Shown here piece by piece: positions 15,719-24,546 of a stretch of DNA of 64,000 nt. The position numbers and the translations under genes were made by a program. Within the stretch, counting starts at the first letter, position 1; each line of letters starts with the position of its first letter. Origin of the DNA: JAVVHH01 sp965276815 (lineage in GTDB: Bacteria; Pseudomonadota; Alphaproteobacteria; Acetobacterales; Acetobacteraceae); the NCBI GenBank assembly GCA_965276815.1, contig CBDIBE010000004.1, forward strand, positions 1 to 64,000, in the 5' to 3' direction. The notes beneath the pieces were generated by a model. The model did no database searches and had not been told where the DNA came from. It was given only the letters and a program-made list of their open reading frames with translations.

Positions 15719-17995
15719 TTAGGCCGGCTGGAGGGCCTCGCGCACCCGGTCCGGCGTGATCGGGAGGCGGGTGATGCGCATCTTCGTGCCCAGCGCTGCC
15801 TCGACCGCCGAGGCGATCGCGGCGCCTGCGGCCGAAATGCCGCCCTCGCCGGCGCCCTTGACGCCAAGCGGGTTGATCGGGCTCGGCGCGTCCTCGGTGA
15901 GCAAGGTCTCGAAGGCCGGAACCTCCATCAACGTGGGGATCAGATAGTCGGCAAAGCTGGTGACGAGCGGCTGGCCGTCCTCGTTGTAGCGGAACTCCTC
16001 GAAAAGCGCGCCGCCGACCCCCTGCGCTGCGCCGCCGGCAATCTGCCCCTCGACGAGCATCGGGTTCACCGCCCGGCCGACGTCATAGGCGACGATAAAA
16101 CGCTCGACGGTGACGCCGCATGTCTCGGGATCCACGAGCACCACGGCGAGGTGGATGCCATACGGATAGGTCATATGGTCGGTGGTGAAGCTGGCGGCCT
16201 CGCTCAGCTGCGCCAAGCCCGCCTCACGCGCGCAGGCGACGGCGGCCTCGCCAATCGCAAGCGAGGCGCCAGCCGGGTTGTCCGCCGGCTCGATGCGACC
16301 ATCGCGGAGCGCGAGCGAGGCGGCCGGGCACTGCAGCAGCTCGCCCGCCTTGGCCAGCAGCTTGGCGCGCAGGGCGGAGCTGGCGATGCTGGTCGCCGCG
16401 CCCGTCATGACGGTCACGCGCGAGGCGAAGGCGCCCATGCCGCGGGCGATGCGGTCGGTCTGCCCGTGCACCACGCGGACCCGGTCGTAGGGGATGCCGA
16501 GCTCGCTCGCGACCACCTGCGCCATGGCGGTCTCCACGCCCTGACCGATCGAGGCCGCGCCGGTCACCAGCTCCGCGCTGCCATCGCCCGCGATCGAGAG
16601 GATCACATCGTCGAACGGGCCGAGCCCGCTCTTCTCCACGAAGTAGCCGAGCCCAATTCCCACCCACTCGCCCGCCGCGCGCCGGCGCTGCACCGCGGCG
16701 GTGAGGCGGTCCATGTCGACGTGAGCGAGCAGCCGTTCGAGCAGCCCCGAGAAATCGGCGGAATCGTAGACGACCTCGGTGCCCAGCGCATCCAGCCCTC
16801 GGCGGAACGGGATGGCGTCGCGCGGAATCAGGTTGCGGCGGCGGATTTCGATGCGGTCGAGCCCGAGCCGGTCGGCGACGCCGTCGAGCAGCCGCTCGCG
16901 CACGAACGACCCCTCGAAGCGACCCGGCGCGCGATACGTCCCCGCCGGCGTCTTATTGGTCAGCCTGATATGTCCGGTGGCCCGATACGCGGGCACAAGG
17001 TACGGCCCCGGCAGCATGCCCGCGGTCAGGTCGGTCACCGTCGCCGCGTGGGTGCGGACATAGGCGCCCTGATCGGCCCAGAACTCGTCCTCGATCCCCA
17101 GGATCACCCCATCCGCGTCCACCGCGGCGCGGATCCGGTGGAGCTGATCGCGCGAGTGATTGGCGGCGAGCAGGTGCTCCTTGCGGTCTTCGATCCATTT
17201 CACCGGGCGCTGCAGGCGCTGCGCCGCCAGACAAACAAGAACGTCCTCCGGGTAGAGTTCGCCGCGAATGCCGAAACCGCCGCCGACATGACCCTCGAAC
17301 AGGTGGATTTTTTCCAGCGGTATGCCGAGCATGTTGGAGATGAACTGGCGGTTGGCGTGCGGGACCTTGGCCACGCCGTAAAGCTCGAGCCGGCCCAGCT
17401 CGGCGTTGAGCACGCCAAGCGCGCCGCGCGTCTCCAGCGGCACGCCGGTGTGGCGGCCCACCTGCAATTCCAGCTCCACGACATGCTTGGCGGCCGCAAA
17501 GGCGGCATCGAGGTCGCCATAGTGCTTGCGGATGATCGCGGCCTCGGTGGTCAGCCCTTCGGCAAACGTGCCAGGCGGCGACGCAGCCATGATGATCGGG
17601 GTCTGCTCGTCGATATCGGCAAAGACCAGCTCGGCGGCGTCCTCGGCGCGGTAGGGGTCGTCGGCAAAGACGACCGCCACGGGCTCGCCGACGTAGCGGA
17701 CCGTGCCCTGCGCCAGGATCGGCTGCCGGTAGGGGCCAAGGCCGGGGACTCGGGTCATGCGGAAGTCAATCGGCGGGATTTCGGCGACATCGGCGCCGGT
17801 CCAGACCGCGACGACGCCCGGTGCGGCGAGCGCCTCTTCGATATCGATGGACAGCAGCGTGCCGAAGGCGACCGGCGAGCGCACCACGCGCATGCAGAGC
17901 TGGCCGGGGAAGCGCAGATCGGCGGCGAACCGTCCTTCCCCCCGCAGCAGCGGCGGGTCTTCCAGCCGCTTTACGCTGCTGCCGATTCCGCCCAC
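15719..17995 (-). CDS. molybdenum hydroxylase large subunit (xanthine dehydrogenase/CoxL-like), copy 2
   Basis: 758 residues. It begins GSSVKRLEDPPLLRGEGRFAADL, the usual start of CoxL-like Mo-binding subunits. The active-site Glu motif is VKGAGEGGISAAGAAI near the C-terminus. The loop that carries AYXCSFR in true CO dehydrogenase reads TYRAPGRFEGSF here, so CO oxidation is unlikely. The family hydroxylates purines, N-heterocycles or aldehydes. The GTG start overlaps the 2Fe-2S gene by 25 bp. This is the last gene of the minus-strand arm and the second of two large subunits. Confidence 0.88.
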   Translation of the reverse strand: MGGIGSSVKRLEDPPLLRGEGRFAADLRFPGQLCMRVVRSPVAFGTLLSIDIEEALAAPGVVAVWTGADVAEIPPIDFRMTRVPGLGPYRQPILAQGTVRYVGEPVAVVFADDPYRAEDAAELVFADIDEQTPIIMAASPPGTFAEGLTTEAAIIRKHYGDLDAAFAAAKHVVELELQVGRHTGVPLETRGALGVLNAELGRLELYGVAKVPHANRQFISNMLGIPLEKIHLFEGHVGGGFGIRGELYPEDVLVCLAAQRLQRPVKWIEDRKEHLLAANHSRDQLHRIRAAVDADGVILGIEDEFWADQGAYVRTHAATVTDLTAGMLPGPYLVPAYRATGHIRLTNKTPAGTYRAPGRFEGSFVRERLLDGVADRLGLDRIEIRRRNLIPRDAIPFRRGLDALGTEVVYDSADFSGLLERLLAHVDMDRLTAAVQRRRAAGEWVGIGLGYFVEKSGLGPFDDVILSIAGDGSAELVTGAASIGQGVETAMAQVVASELGIPYDRVRVVHGQTDRIARGMGAFASRVTVMTGAATSIASSALRAKLLAKAGELLQCPAASLALRDGRIEPADNPAGASLAIGEAAVACAREAGLAQLSEAASFTTDHMTYPYGIHLAVVLVDPETCGVTVERFIVAYDVGRAVNPMLVEGQIAGGAAQGVGGALFEEFRYNEDGQPLVTSFADYLIPTLMEVPAFETLLTEDAPSPINPLGVKGAGEGGISAAGAAIASAVEAALGTKMRITRLPITPDRVREALQPA

Positions 17996-18468
17996 TTGCC
18001 CATATCCTGCGCGGCCGCGACCACGGCCTTGACGATGTTGGTGTAACCGGTACAGCGGCAGAGATTGGACGACAGCACGTGGCGCAGCCGCTCCATGGTG
18101 ACCGGCTCAGGCTGTTCGAGCAGCCAGGTCGCCAGCATCAGGAAGCCGGGCGTGCAGAAGCCGCATTGCAGGCCGTGCTTCTCCCAAAAGGCTTGTTGCA
18201 GCGGCGAGAGCCGGTCGCCATCGGCGAGGCCCTCGACGGTGCGGATCGTGGCACCCTCGGCCTGCACGCCGAACATCAGGCAGGAGCGGACGGGCATCCC
18301 GTCGACGATCACGGTGCAGGCGCCGCAGACGCCATGCTCGCAGCCAAGATGCGTGCCGGTCAGGTTGCACTGGTCGCGCAGCGTGTCGGCGAGCGTGCGG
18401 CGCGGTTCGACGGTCACCCGGGTCGGGATGCCGTTAACGGTGAAGGCGACGGTGACGGTCTCGCTCAC
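17971..18468 (-). CDS. molybdenum hydroxylase 2Fe-2S subunit (CoxS-like)
   Basis: 165 residues. The N-terminal plant-type 2Fe-2S domain has CEHGVCGACTVIVDG and a following SC. The C-terminal helical cluster domain has CGFCTPGF and CRCTGY. It passes electrons from the Mo site to FAD. The GTG at 18468 overlaps the stop of the upstream large subunit (GTGA), and the family N-terminus VSETVTVAFTVNGIPTRV supports it. It is the only FeS subunit for two large subunits. Confidence 0.93.
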   Translation of the reverse strand: MSETVTVAFTVNGIPTRVTVEPRRTLADTLRDQCNLTGTHLGCEHGVCGACTVIVDGMPVRSCLMFGVQAEGATIRTVEGLADGDRLSPLQQAFWEKHGLQCGFCTPGFLMLATWLLEQPEPVTMERLRHVLSSNLCRCTGYTNIVKAVVAAAQDMGKWAESAAA

Positions 18469-20804
18469 GGTGCGGCGCCTCCTGTAGCGGCGCGGATCAG
18501 GGCGCGCAGCCGGTCCGGGGTGACAGGCATCTGGTAGATCTCGATGCCGAGCGGGGCGAGCGCGTCGCAGATCGCGTTGACGACCGCCGCCGGCGCGCCG
18601 ATCGCGCCGCCCTCGCCGACGCCCTTGGCCTCGGTGACCGAGGCGCCGGTCAGGGTGCACAGATGATGGATCTCGATCTCGGGGATTTCGGCCAAGGTCG
18701 GCGGCAGGAAATCGGCGAAGCTGCTGGTGAGGATGTTCCCGTCCTCGGCGTAGATGATTTCCTCGAGCAGCGCGTTGCCGATGCCCTGCGCCACTCCGCC
18801 TTGCACCTGCCCGTCCACGATCATCGGGTTGATCAGCCGTCCGGCATCCTCGACCACAATATACCGCTCGATACGCACCCCGCCGGTCTCCGGATCGACT
18901 TCTACGAGCGCGATGTGGCAGGCGTTGGAGAAGGTTCCGGCCGGGTCATAGACCGCGGACTCGTTGAGGTCGTAGCCGATCTGCGGGCTGAGCGACCCGG
19001 CGCCGTGATAGATCGTGCGGGCAATGCTATCGAGCGTGATCGACGCCCCGGTCTCGGCAACCACGGCGGCGCCGTCGCGCAGCGAAATCCGGTCCTCGCT
19101 GGATTGCAGCAGCACGGCGGCCGCGCGCTTGAGACGCTGCGCGAGCTGGGCCGCCGCGAGCTTGCTGGCCCCGCCGGCGATCACCAGCGAGCGACTGGCA
19201 AAAGTGCCCCAGCCATACGGCGTGCGATCGGTGTCGCCATGCACGATCCGGATGCGCGAGAGGTCGACGCCCAGCTCGTCGGCCACGATCTGCGCCAGCG
19301 TGGTGCGCAGGCCCTGGCCGTGCGGCGAGATGCCGACCCGCACGTCCACGTCGCCCGAAGGGGTCATGCCGATCTCGACCCGCTCATAGCCGGGAGTGAT
19401 CTCCATCGACCGCGCGGCGAAGGCGGGCGTGCCATAGCCGGTGCGCTCGTTGATGACGGCGAGCCCAATTCCCAAGTAGCGCCCTTCCGCCAGCGCCGCC
19501 CGCTGGCGGAAGCGAAAGCCGGGGATGTCGGCCAGGGCGACCGCCTGCTCCATCGCCTCGATGTAGCTGGCCTCATCGAGGACCAGGCCGGTAACCGTGG
19601 TGTGCGGAAAACTGTCGACCAGGTTGCGGCGCCGGATCTCGACCAGGTCGAGACCGAGCTCGCGCGCCGCCCGGTCCATCAGCCGTTCGAGCCCGAAGGT
19701 GATCGCCGGGCGGGACACGCCGCGATAGGGCGCCATGGGGCAGGTATGGGTGGCGACGCCGCGCGCCCAGGCGCCGTAATCCTTGATCTTGTAGGGTCCG
19801 GGATACTCGGCCAGCGCCATCAGCGGCTCGACCCCGCACGTCGTCGGGTAGCAAGAAAAGGCGCCGATATTGGAAAGAATGTCGACATCGAGCGCGAGCA
19901 GCGTGCCGTCCGGCGCAAACGCGCCGCGAATGCTGTGGCGCTGGTCGCGGCTGTGCGCCGAGGCGATCAGGTTCTCCCGCCGGTCCTCGATCCAGGCGAA
20001 GCTGCCGCGGTGCCGGCGCGCGAGCCACACCAGCAGCACGTATTCCGGGAACAGCGACATCTTCTGCCCGAACCCGCCGCCGACATCGGGCGCCACCACG
20101 CGCAAATCGGCTTCCCGCATGCCGATGCAGTCGGCGATGCCGGTGCGCATCATATGCGGCATCTGCACCGACCCGGTGAGCGTCACCCGGCCGCTCGCCC
20201 GATCCCACGCCGCATGGCCGCCGCGGCCCTCCATCGGCGAGGCGTTCTGTCGCCCGGAAACCAGGTCGAAGGCCACGACATGCGCGCCCTCGAACGCTGC
20301 GTCGCACCCCGGCGTGCGGAGCCGCCCCTCGACGACGACGTTGTTCGGCGCCTGCTTGTGCACCGCCGGGGCGCCTGGGAGGAAGGCGGCGGCGAGATCG
20401 ACGGCCGGGTCCTCCGGCTCGATGTCGATGAACACGGCATCGGCCAGGTCCTCGGCCGCTTCCGGCGTATCGGCGACGACGGCCGCGAGCGGCTGCCCGA
20501 CATAGGAGACGCGCTCGAGCGGCAGGATCGGCTGCTCGATCGGCACATAATTGAAGCGGTGCAACCGCGGCACGATCGGGCGGATGCCTTCGAGTTCCGC
20601 GGCCGTGACGACCAGGGAGCCCGGCGGCATATCGTCGGGAAGCTGCACTTCCAGGATGCGGCCGTTGGCGAACGGGCTGCGGATGAAGCGCACGGCGCGC
20701 GCGCCGATGGCGATGTCGGCGACGTAGCGGCCCTCGCCGCGGACGAGGACCGGGTCCTCGAGACGGGGAACGTTGCGGCCGATCCAGGTCGCGATATCGT
20801 TCAT
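18465..20804 (-). CDS. molybdenum hydroxylase large subunit (xanthine dehydrogenase/CoxL-like), copy 1
   Basis: 779 residues of the aldehyde oxidase/xanthine dehydrogenase family. It opens WIGRNVPRLEDPVLVRGEGRY and has the catalytic Glu motif AKGVGEGGAIGAPAAVV. The substrate-loop equivalent of AYXCSFR is APYRGVSRPAITF, so it is not a form I CO dehydrogenase. It overlaps the FAD gene upstream (ATGA) and the FeS gene downstream. It differs clearly from copy 2, so the two are diverged paralogues and not a recent duplication. Confidence 0.88.
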   Translation of the reverse strand: MNDIATWIGRNVPRLEDPVLVRGEGRYVADIAIGARAVRFIRSPFANGRILEVQLPDDMPPGSLVVTAAELEGIRPIVPRLHRFNYVPIEQPILPLERVSYVGQPLAAVVADTPEAAEDLADAVFIDIEPEDPAVDLAAAFLPGAPAVHKQAPNNVVVEGRLRTPGCDAAFEGAHVVAFDLVSGRQNASPMEGRGGHAAWDRASGRVTLTGSVQMPHMMRTGIADCIGMREADLRVVAPDVGGGFGQKMSLFPEYVLLVWLARRHRGSFAWIEDRRENLIASAHSRDQRHSIRGAFAPDGTLLALDVDILSNIGAFSCYPTTCGVEPLMALAEYPGPYKIKDYGAWARGVATHTCPMAPYRGVSRPAITFGLERLMDRAARELGLDLVEIRRRNLVDSFPHTTVTGLVLDEASYIEAMEQAVALADIPGFRFRQRAALAEGRYLGIGLAVINERTGYGTPAFAARSMEITPGYERVEIGMTPSGDVDVRVGISPHGQGLRTTLAQIVADELGVDLSRIRIVHGDTDRTPYGWGTFASRSLVIAGGASKLAAAQLAQRLKRAAAVLLQSSEDRISLRDGAAVVAETGASITLDSIARTIYHGAGSLSPQIGYDLNESAVYDPAGTFSNACHIALVEVDPETGGVRIERYIVVEDAGRLINPMIVDGQVQGGVAQGIGNALLEEIIYAEDGNILTSSFADFLPPTLAEIPEIEIHHLCTLTGASVTEAKGVGEGGAIGAPAAVVNAICDALAPLGIEIYQMPVTPDRLRALIRAATGGAAP

Positions 20805-21658
20805 GCGGCCATCGCGTCCCGCAGCGCGCGGCGCAGCATGGCGCCGGCGAGGTCGCGGCGATATTCGGCGGAACCGTGGATGTCGCCGGCCGGGTCGGTG
20901 GCGGCCATGGCGGCTTCGGCGGCGGCGGCAAAGAGCTGCTCGGACGGCGCGGCGCCGGTCAGGATCGCCACCGCCTCGGGTGCTGCGACCGGCGTGGAGG
21001 CGACGCCGCCGAGCGCGACCCGCGCTTCCCGGATCACCCCGCGATCGACCCGCAACGCCACGACCGCCATGGCCAGCGCGAAATCGCCGGCGCGGCGGCT
21101 ATACTCGGCAAAGCCGCAGCGCCAGGAAGCGTCCAAATGCGGCAGGCGGATCTCGGTCAGCAGCTCGTCCGGGCGCAGCGCGGTGGTAAAAATCGTCACG
21201 AAGAACTGGGCCGCCGGAATGACCCGTTCGCCCTTGGACCCCTCGGCCACGATTTCGGCGCCGAGTGCGAGGGCCAGCGCGCACCATTCGGAAGCCGGAT
21301 CGGCGTGGGCGAGGCTGCCGCCGAAGGTGCCGCGGCTGCGGATCGGGGTGTGCGCGATGTGCGCCGTGACGCGGGGCAGCAGCCTGCCGAGCGGCCCGTC
21401 GGCGACCGGCGCCTCGAACGCGGCATGACGCGTGCGGCCGCCGATCCGCAGCGTGCCGCCCTCGATCCGAGTGCCCTCCAGGCCCGGCGCGCGATTGATG
21501 TCGATCAGCATCGCCGGTCGCGCGAGCCGAAAATTCATCGCCGGCACCAGGCTCTGCCCGCCGGCGAGCACCTTGGCTTCGTCGCCGTACTTTTCCAGCA
21601 AGGCGATGATCTCGGCCCGGCTCTGCGGCGCGTGATAGGCGAAGGCGGCAGGCTTCAT
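20801..21658 (-). CDS. molybdenum hydroxylase FAD-binding subunit (CoxM-like)
   Basis: 285 residues. The two FAD pyrophosphate motifs are AGGQSLVPAMNFRLARP and TFGGSLAHADPASEW. The C-terminal domain (LGGVASTPVAAPEA) is the CO dehydrogenase flavoprotein C-terminal fold. It transfers electrons from the FeS subunit to an acceptor. It is the first structural gene of the operon, 9 bp after the regulator gene. Confidence 0.92.
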   Translation of the reverse strand: MKPAAFAYHAPQSRAEIIALLEKYGDEAKVLAGGQSLVPAMNFRLARPAMLIDINRAPGLEGTRIEGGTLRIGGRTRHAAFEAPVADGPLGRLLPRVTAHIAHTPIRSRGTFGGSLAHADPASEWCALALALGAEIVAEGSKGERVIPAAQFFVTIFTTALRPDELLTEIRLPHLDASWRCGFAEYSRRAGDFALAMAVVALRVDRGVIREARVALGGVASTPVAAPEAVAILTGAAPSEQLFAAAAEAAMAATDPAGDIHGSAEYRRDLAGAMLRRALRDAMAA

Positions 21659-21667
21659 CCGACGTGA

Positions 21668-22288
21668 TTAACTCCGGCGCATATTGATCCACAAGGTCCG
21701 CGCCTGGCCGTCGCCGACATTGGTGAAACGGTGCGGCTGCGGCGAAGGGTACGAGATCAGGTCGCCGGGACGCAGACGATGCGTGCGGCCATTCACCACA
21801 ACTTCCAGCGAGCCCTCGAGCAGGACGCCGTACTCGTAGCCCTCATGCCCAAGCGGGGCGGCGGCGTTGCTGGTGCCTGGCTCATACTCGTTGAGCGCGA
21901 CTTCGATGCCGCGGGCCCGGTCCTGCTTGAGGATGCGGCGCCGCACCCCGGTGCCGGTCTCGTAGACGCGCTGATCCTCAAGGCGCGCCACCGGGCTGCC
22001 GTCGGCGTCGTCGGACCGGTCGAGCAGGTCGCTCATTTGTGCCCCGAGCGCCGAGGCGACGACGACCAGCGTGCCGATCGACGGCCCGGTCTTGCCACGT
22101 TCCAACAGGCTGAGCATCGACGTGCTGAGGCCGGTCAGGTCGGCAAGCGCCTGCAGGGTCAGCCCTTTCTCGCCGCGCAACGACCTGATGTTGTGCCCGA
22201 TCGCGGCCAGCACGTCGGCTGTCTCGTCGTCGTTTTGCGCAAGCTGGGTTTTGGGCATGCTCAACACCTTGGGCATAGCAGGATACAC
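21668..22288 (-). CDS. XRE-family transcriptional regulator with C-terminal cupin
   Basis: Up to 206 residues. A helix-turn-helix occupies about residues 30-85 (IRSLRGEKGLTLQALADLTG, STSMLSLLERGKTGPSIGTL). A cupin sensor domain follows, with GHEGYEYGVLLEGSLEV and PGDLISYPSPQPHRFTN. Proteins of this layout sense a small ligand and control neighbouring catabolic genes. The frame opens at a GTG at 22288, but the ATGs at 22276 and 22258 are equally good. It heads the Mo-hydroxylase arm and diverges from the cupin-hydrolase-transporter arm, so it probably controls both. Confidence 0.9.
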   Translation of the reverse strand: MYPAMPKVLSMPKTQLAQNDDETADVLAAIGHNIRSLRGEKGLTLQALADLTGLSTSMLSLLERGKTGPSIGTLVVVASALGAQMSDLLDRSDDADGSPVARLEDQRVYETGTGVRRRILKQDRARGIEVALNEYEPGTSNAAAPLGHEGYEYGVLLEGSLEVVVNGRTHRLRPGDLISYPSPQPHRFTNVGDGQARTLWINMRRS

Positions 22289-22332
22289 GAGTTCAACAGT
22301 TTGGCCAGGCTGCCGGGAACCGATTGACTGTC

Positions 22333-22352
22333 ACTCAAAAACCAGTTTGAGT
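22333..22352. promoter_or_regulatory. dyad symmetry, candidate operator of the XRE-cupin regulator
   Basis: ACTCAAA (22333-22339) and TTTGAGT (22346-22352) are perfect seven-base inverted arms with a six-base spacer. It lies in the roughly 70-bp gap between divergent genes, ending six bases before the ATG of the first cupin, where bound protein would block transcription or initiation. Assignment to the adjacent regulator is inferred from position. Confidence 0.5.
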
Positions 22353-22358
22353 CCCAGC

Positions 22359-22739
22359 ATGACCGAAGCCAGCGACGGCGTGCAGATCCTCACCCTCGAC
22401 GAGCGATGCCCGGCGCTCGATCTCGTCGAGCAGGGCGGGACGGCCGTCGCCCTCGTCTGGCCCGGCACCGGCGCAGCCCAGCGCTCCATGCACCACATCG
22501 CGCTCGACGCCGGCGGACGGACCCAGGCGCTGCGGCATCAGGGCGAGGCGGTGTATTACGTCAAGTCCGGCGCCGGCACCGTCACCGACCCGGCGGACGG
22601 CAGCGCCAATGATCTCATCGAGGGCTCCATGATCCATATCGAGCCGGACACCGGCTACCAATTCCACGCGGGAACCGGCGGAATGACCCTGCTCGGCGGT
22701 CCCTGCCCGGTCGACCCCGCCCTCTACGCGCATCTGTAA
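22359..22739 (+). CDS. cupin protein, first of a tandem pair
   Basis: 126 residues with a cupin barrel. Motif 1 is reduced (MHHIALDAGGRTQALRHQGEAVYYV, with His and Glu). The C-terminus ends LLGGPCPVDPALYAHL. The next gene also encodes 126 residues and ends ISVGGPCPADRALLRA, so the two look like paralogues working as a pair. Function unknown. It starts the plus-strand arm next to the dyad at 22333. Confidence 0.8.
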   Translation: MTEASDGVQILTLDERCPALDLVEQGGTAVALVWPGTGAAQRSMHHIALDAGGRTQALRHQGEAVYYVKSGAGTVTDPADGSANDLIEGSMIHIEPDTGYQFHAGTGGMTLLGGPCPVDPALYAHL

Positions 22740-22740
22740 A

Positions 22741-23121
22741 ATGGCAATCCGCGTCTTTCACCGCGACACCCCGAGCATGCGCCTCCCGCTCATCTCGAAG
22801 GATGCGCGCTTCGTAGTCTGGCTCGGTGTTGGCGCCGAGACGGCCAACATGAACTACGTCGTTATGGAGCCCGGCGAGACCAACATCGCGCACATCCACG
22901 CGCAATCCGAGGACACGATCTTCATCCTCGCCGGCGAAGGCACCGTGCGCGACTTCGATCACGGCACCGAGCACCGTTTCCACGCCGGCCAGGCAATCCA
23001 CGTCCCCATCGGCCTGAAACACGCGGTTGCCGCCGACCGCGGGGTCGGCGTGATCAGCGTCGGCGGCCCCTGCCCGGCCGACCGGGCGCTGCTCCGCGCG
23101 GCCGGCGTTTTGAAGGACTGA
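22741..23121 (+). CDS. cupin protein, second of a tandem pair
   Basis: 126 residues. Motif 1 is better preserved than in its neighbour: NIAHIHAQSEDTIFILAGEG holds two His and a Glu. Motif 2 is GQAIHVPIGLKHAVA. A metal-binding cupin is likely. The gene begins one base after the previous stop and ends 3 bp before the cyclase gene, so it is part of one operon. Confidence 0.82.
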   Translation: MAIRVFHRDTPSMRLPLISKDARFVVWLGVGAETANMNYVVMEPGETNIAHIHAQSEDTIFILAGEGTVRDFDHGTEHRFHAGQAIHVPIGLKHAVAADRGVGVISVGGPCPADRALLRAAGVLKD

Positions 23122-23124
23122 GCG

Positions 23125-23979
23125 ATGAAAATCACCGACCTCACCCACCTCATGAACGTCCACACGCCGGGCTGGGTCGGCTATGCCGAGAACAAGATGT
23201 ACTATGCGCAGAACCTGCAGACGAAGCGCATCGTCGCGCAGCGCGTAGACATGGCGCTGCATTGCGGCACCCATATCGACGGCGCCATGCACGGGACCGA
23301 CGGAATGGGCGACATGGCGTCCTATTCGATGGATTTCCTGGTCGGACCCGGCGCCGTTGTCGATATTTCGCAGCACATGGACGATTGGGCGCTGATCACG
23401 CCGGAGATGCTGGAACAGGCACAAGTAGAAATCCGCGAGGGCGACATCCTGATCCTGCACACCGGCTGGCACCGCTACTGGGAAGGGCAAAAGCAGCAGG
23501 ATCTCGTGCGCTATTTCTGCATGCACCCCGGCGGCGGGATGCCGTTGCTGCGCTGGATGCTGGATCGGAAAATAAAGTGGTTCGGCATGGACACCGGCTC
23601 CTGCGACCACTCGATGAACACTTCTATTCGTTACATGCGCCCCGATCTGGCGGCCCGGTTCGAGGAGAAGGTCGGGATGAGCTGCTCGGAGTATTTCGGC
23701 ACGTTCGAATACCAGCATGCGCGGTCCGGCCGGATCGTTCGTGATGACGTGTTCCCGTTCCACAGCCTGGGCTTCCAGGAGGGGCTGATCCACGCCGAGA
23801 ATGTCGGCGGCGACATCGAAATGATGCTGAACAAGCGCTGCCTGATCGGCGCCTTCCCCTGGCGCTACGAGGGGCTCGAGGCGTGTCCCTGCCGCATCCT
23901 GTGCATCGAGGACGCCGGCGATAGCGTCACCGCCCAAGGCGACGTTGCCCGCGCGATCTTCACCCGCGGCGGCCGATGA
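23125..23979 (+). CDS. cyclase family metal-dependent hydrolase (kynurenine formamidase-like)
   Basis: 284 residues. The signature HCGTHIDGAMHG matches the HxGTHxD metal motif of the cyclase/KynB/isatin hydrolase family. GDILILHTGWHRYWEG is another family motif. Members hydrolyse amides, lactams or cyclic substrates such as isatin and formylkynurenine. With a Mo hydroxylase and an amidohydrolase alongside, it may open an oxidised heterocyclic ring. The CoxG gene overlaps its stop (ATGA). Confidence 0.85.
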   Translation: MKITDLTHLMNVHTPGWVGYAENKMYYAQNLQTKRIVAQRVDMALHCGTHIDGAMHGTDGMGDMASYSMDFLVGPGAVVDISQHMDDWALITPEMLEQAQVEIREGDILILHTGWHRYWEGQKQQDLVRYFCMHPGGGMPLLRWMLDRKIKWFGMDTGSCDHSMNTSIRYMRPDLAARFEEKVGMSCSEYFGTFEYQHARSGRIVRDDVFPFHSLGFQEGLIHAENVGGDIEMMLNKRCLIGAFPWRYEGLEACPCRILCIEDAGDSVTAQGDVARAIFTRGGR

Positions 23980-24542
23980 AGGTCGAACAGTCCTTCACCG
24001 TCGCGCGGCCGATCGCCGACGTCTGGACGTTCTTCCAAGACATTCCGCAGGTCGCCACCTGCCTGCCCGGCGCCGAACTCACCGCAGAGAAGGCGCCGGG
24101 CACCTACACCGGCAAGGTCTCGCTGAAGCTCGGCCCGTTCGGCGCGAGCTTCGAGGGCGAAGCGACCGTCACTTTCGACCAGGAGCGGCGCGCCGGCCAC
24201 ATGGAAGGCAAGGGCGTCGACAAGCGCGGCGGCAGCCGCAGCAAGATGGCGGTCGATTTCGCGCTGACCGCGCCGGACCCGGCCAGCACCAAGGTCCAGG
24301 TCGATGCCGACATCACCCTCTCCGGCGCCATCGCCCAGTTTGGCCGCACCGCCATCATCCAGGAGACGGCGAACATCCTGATCGGCGATTTCGTGCGCAA
24401 CCTTGAAGCCAAGCTAGCGCCGCCAGCGTCTGCGGCGCCCGAACCGGCGCCGGCCGCGCCGCAACGCATCCGCGCCGGGCGGCTGATCTGGCTCAGCCTG
24501 GCGGCCTGGGTCCGCCGGCTACTCGGCGGCAAAGCGCTGTAG
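23976..24542 (+). CDS. CoxG family SRPBCC protein
   Basis: 188 residues. The CoxG/SRPBCC fold begins MKVEQSFTVARPIADVWTFF and has the family signature CLPGAEL. A C-terminal Pro/Ala linker leads to an amphipathic hydrophobic tail (RLIWLSLAAWVRRLLGG). CoxG proteins anchor Mo hydroxylases to the membrane or to the quinone pool. This ties the plus-strand arm to the Mo hydroxylase on the opposite strand. Confidence 0.88.
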   Translation: MKVEQSFTVARPIADVWTFFQDIPQVATCLPGAELTAEKAPGTYTGKVSLKLGPFGASFEGEATVTFDQERRAGHMEGKGVDKRGGSRSKMAVDFALTAPDPASTKVQVDADITLSGAIAQFGRTAIIQETANILIGDFVRNLEAKLAPPASAAPEPAPAAPQRIRAGRLIWLSLAAWVRRLLGGKAL

Positions 24543-24546
24543 CCCA

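Noticed and set aside
15653..21428. Long plus-strand frames (797 and 921 codons) opposite the Mo-hydroxylase genes
   Set aside because: Same shadow pattern; the minus strand carries complete cofactor motifs.
15719..21658. Aerobic CO dehydrogenase (coxMSL)
   Set aside because: CoxG and subunit layout suggest it, but neither large subunit has the AYXCSFR active-site loop, and there are two large subunits.
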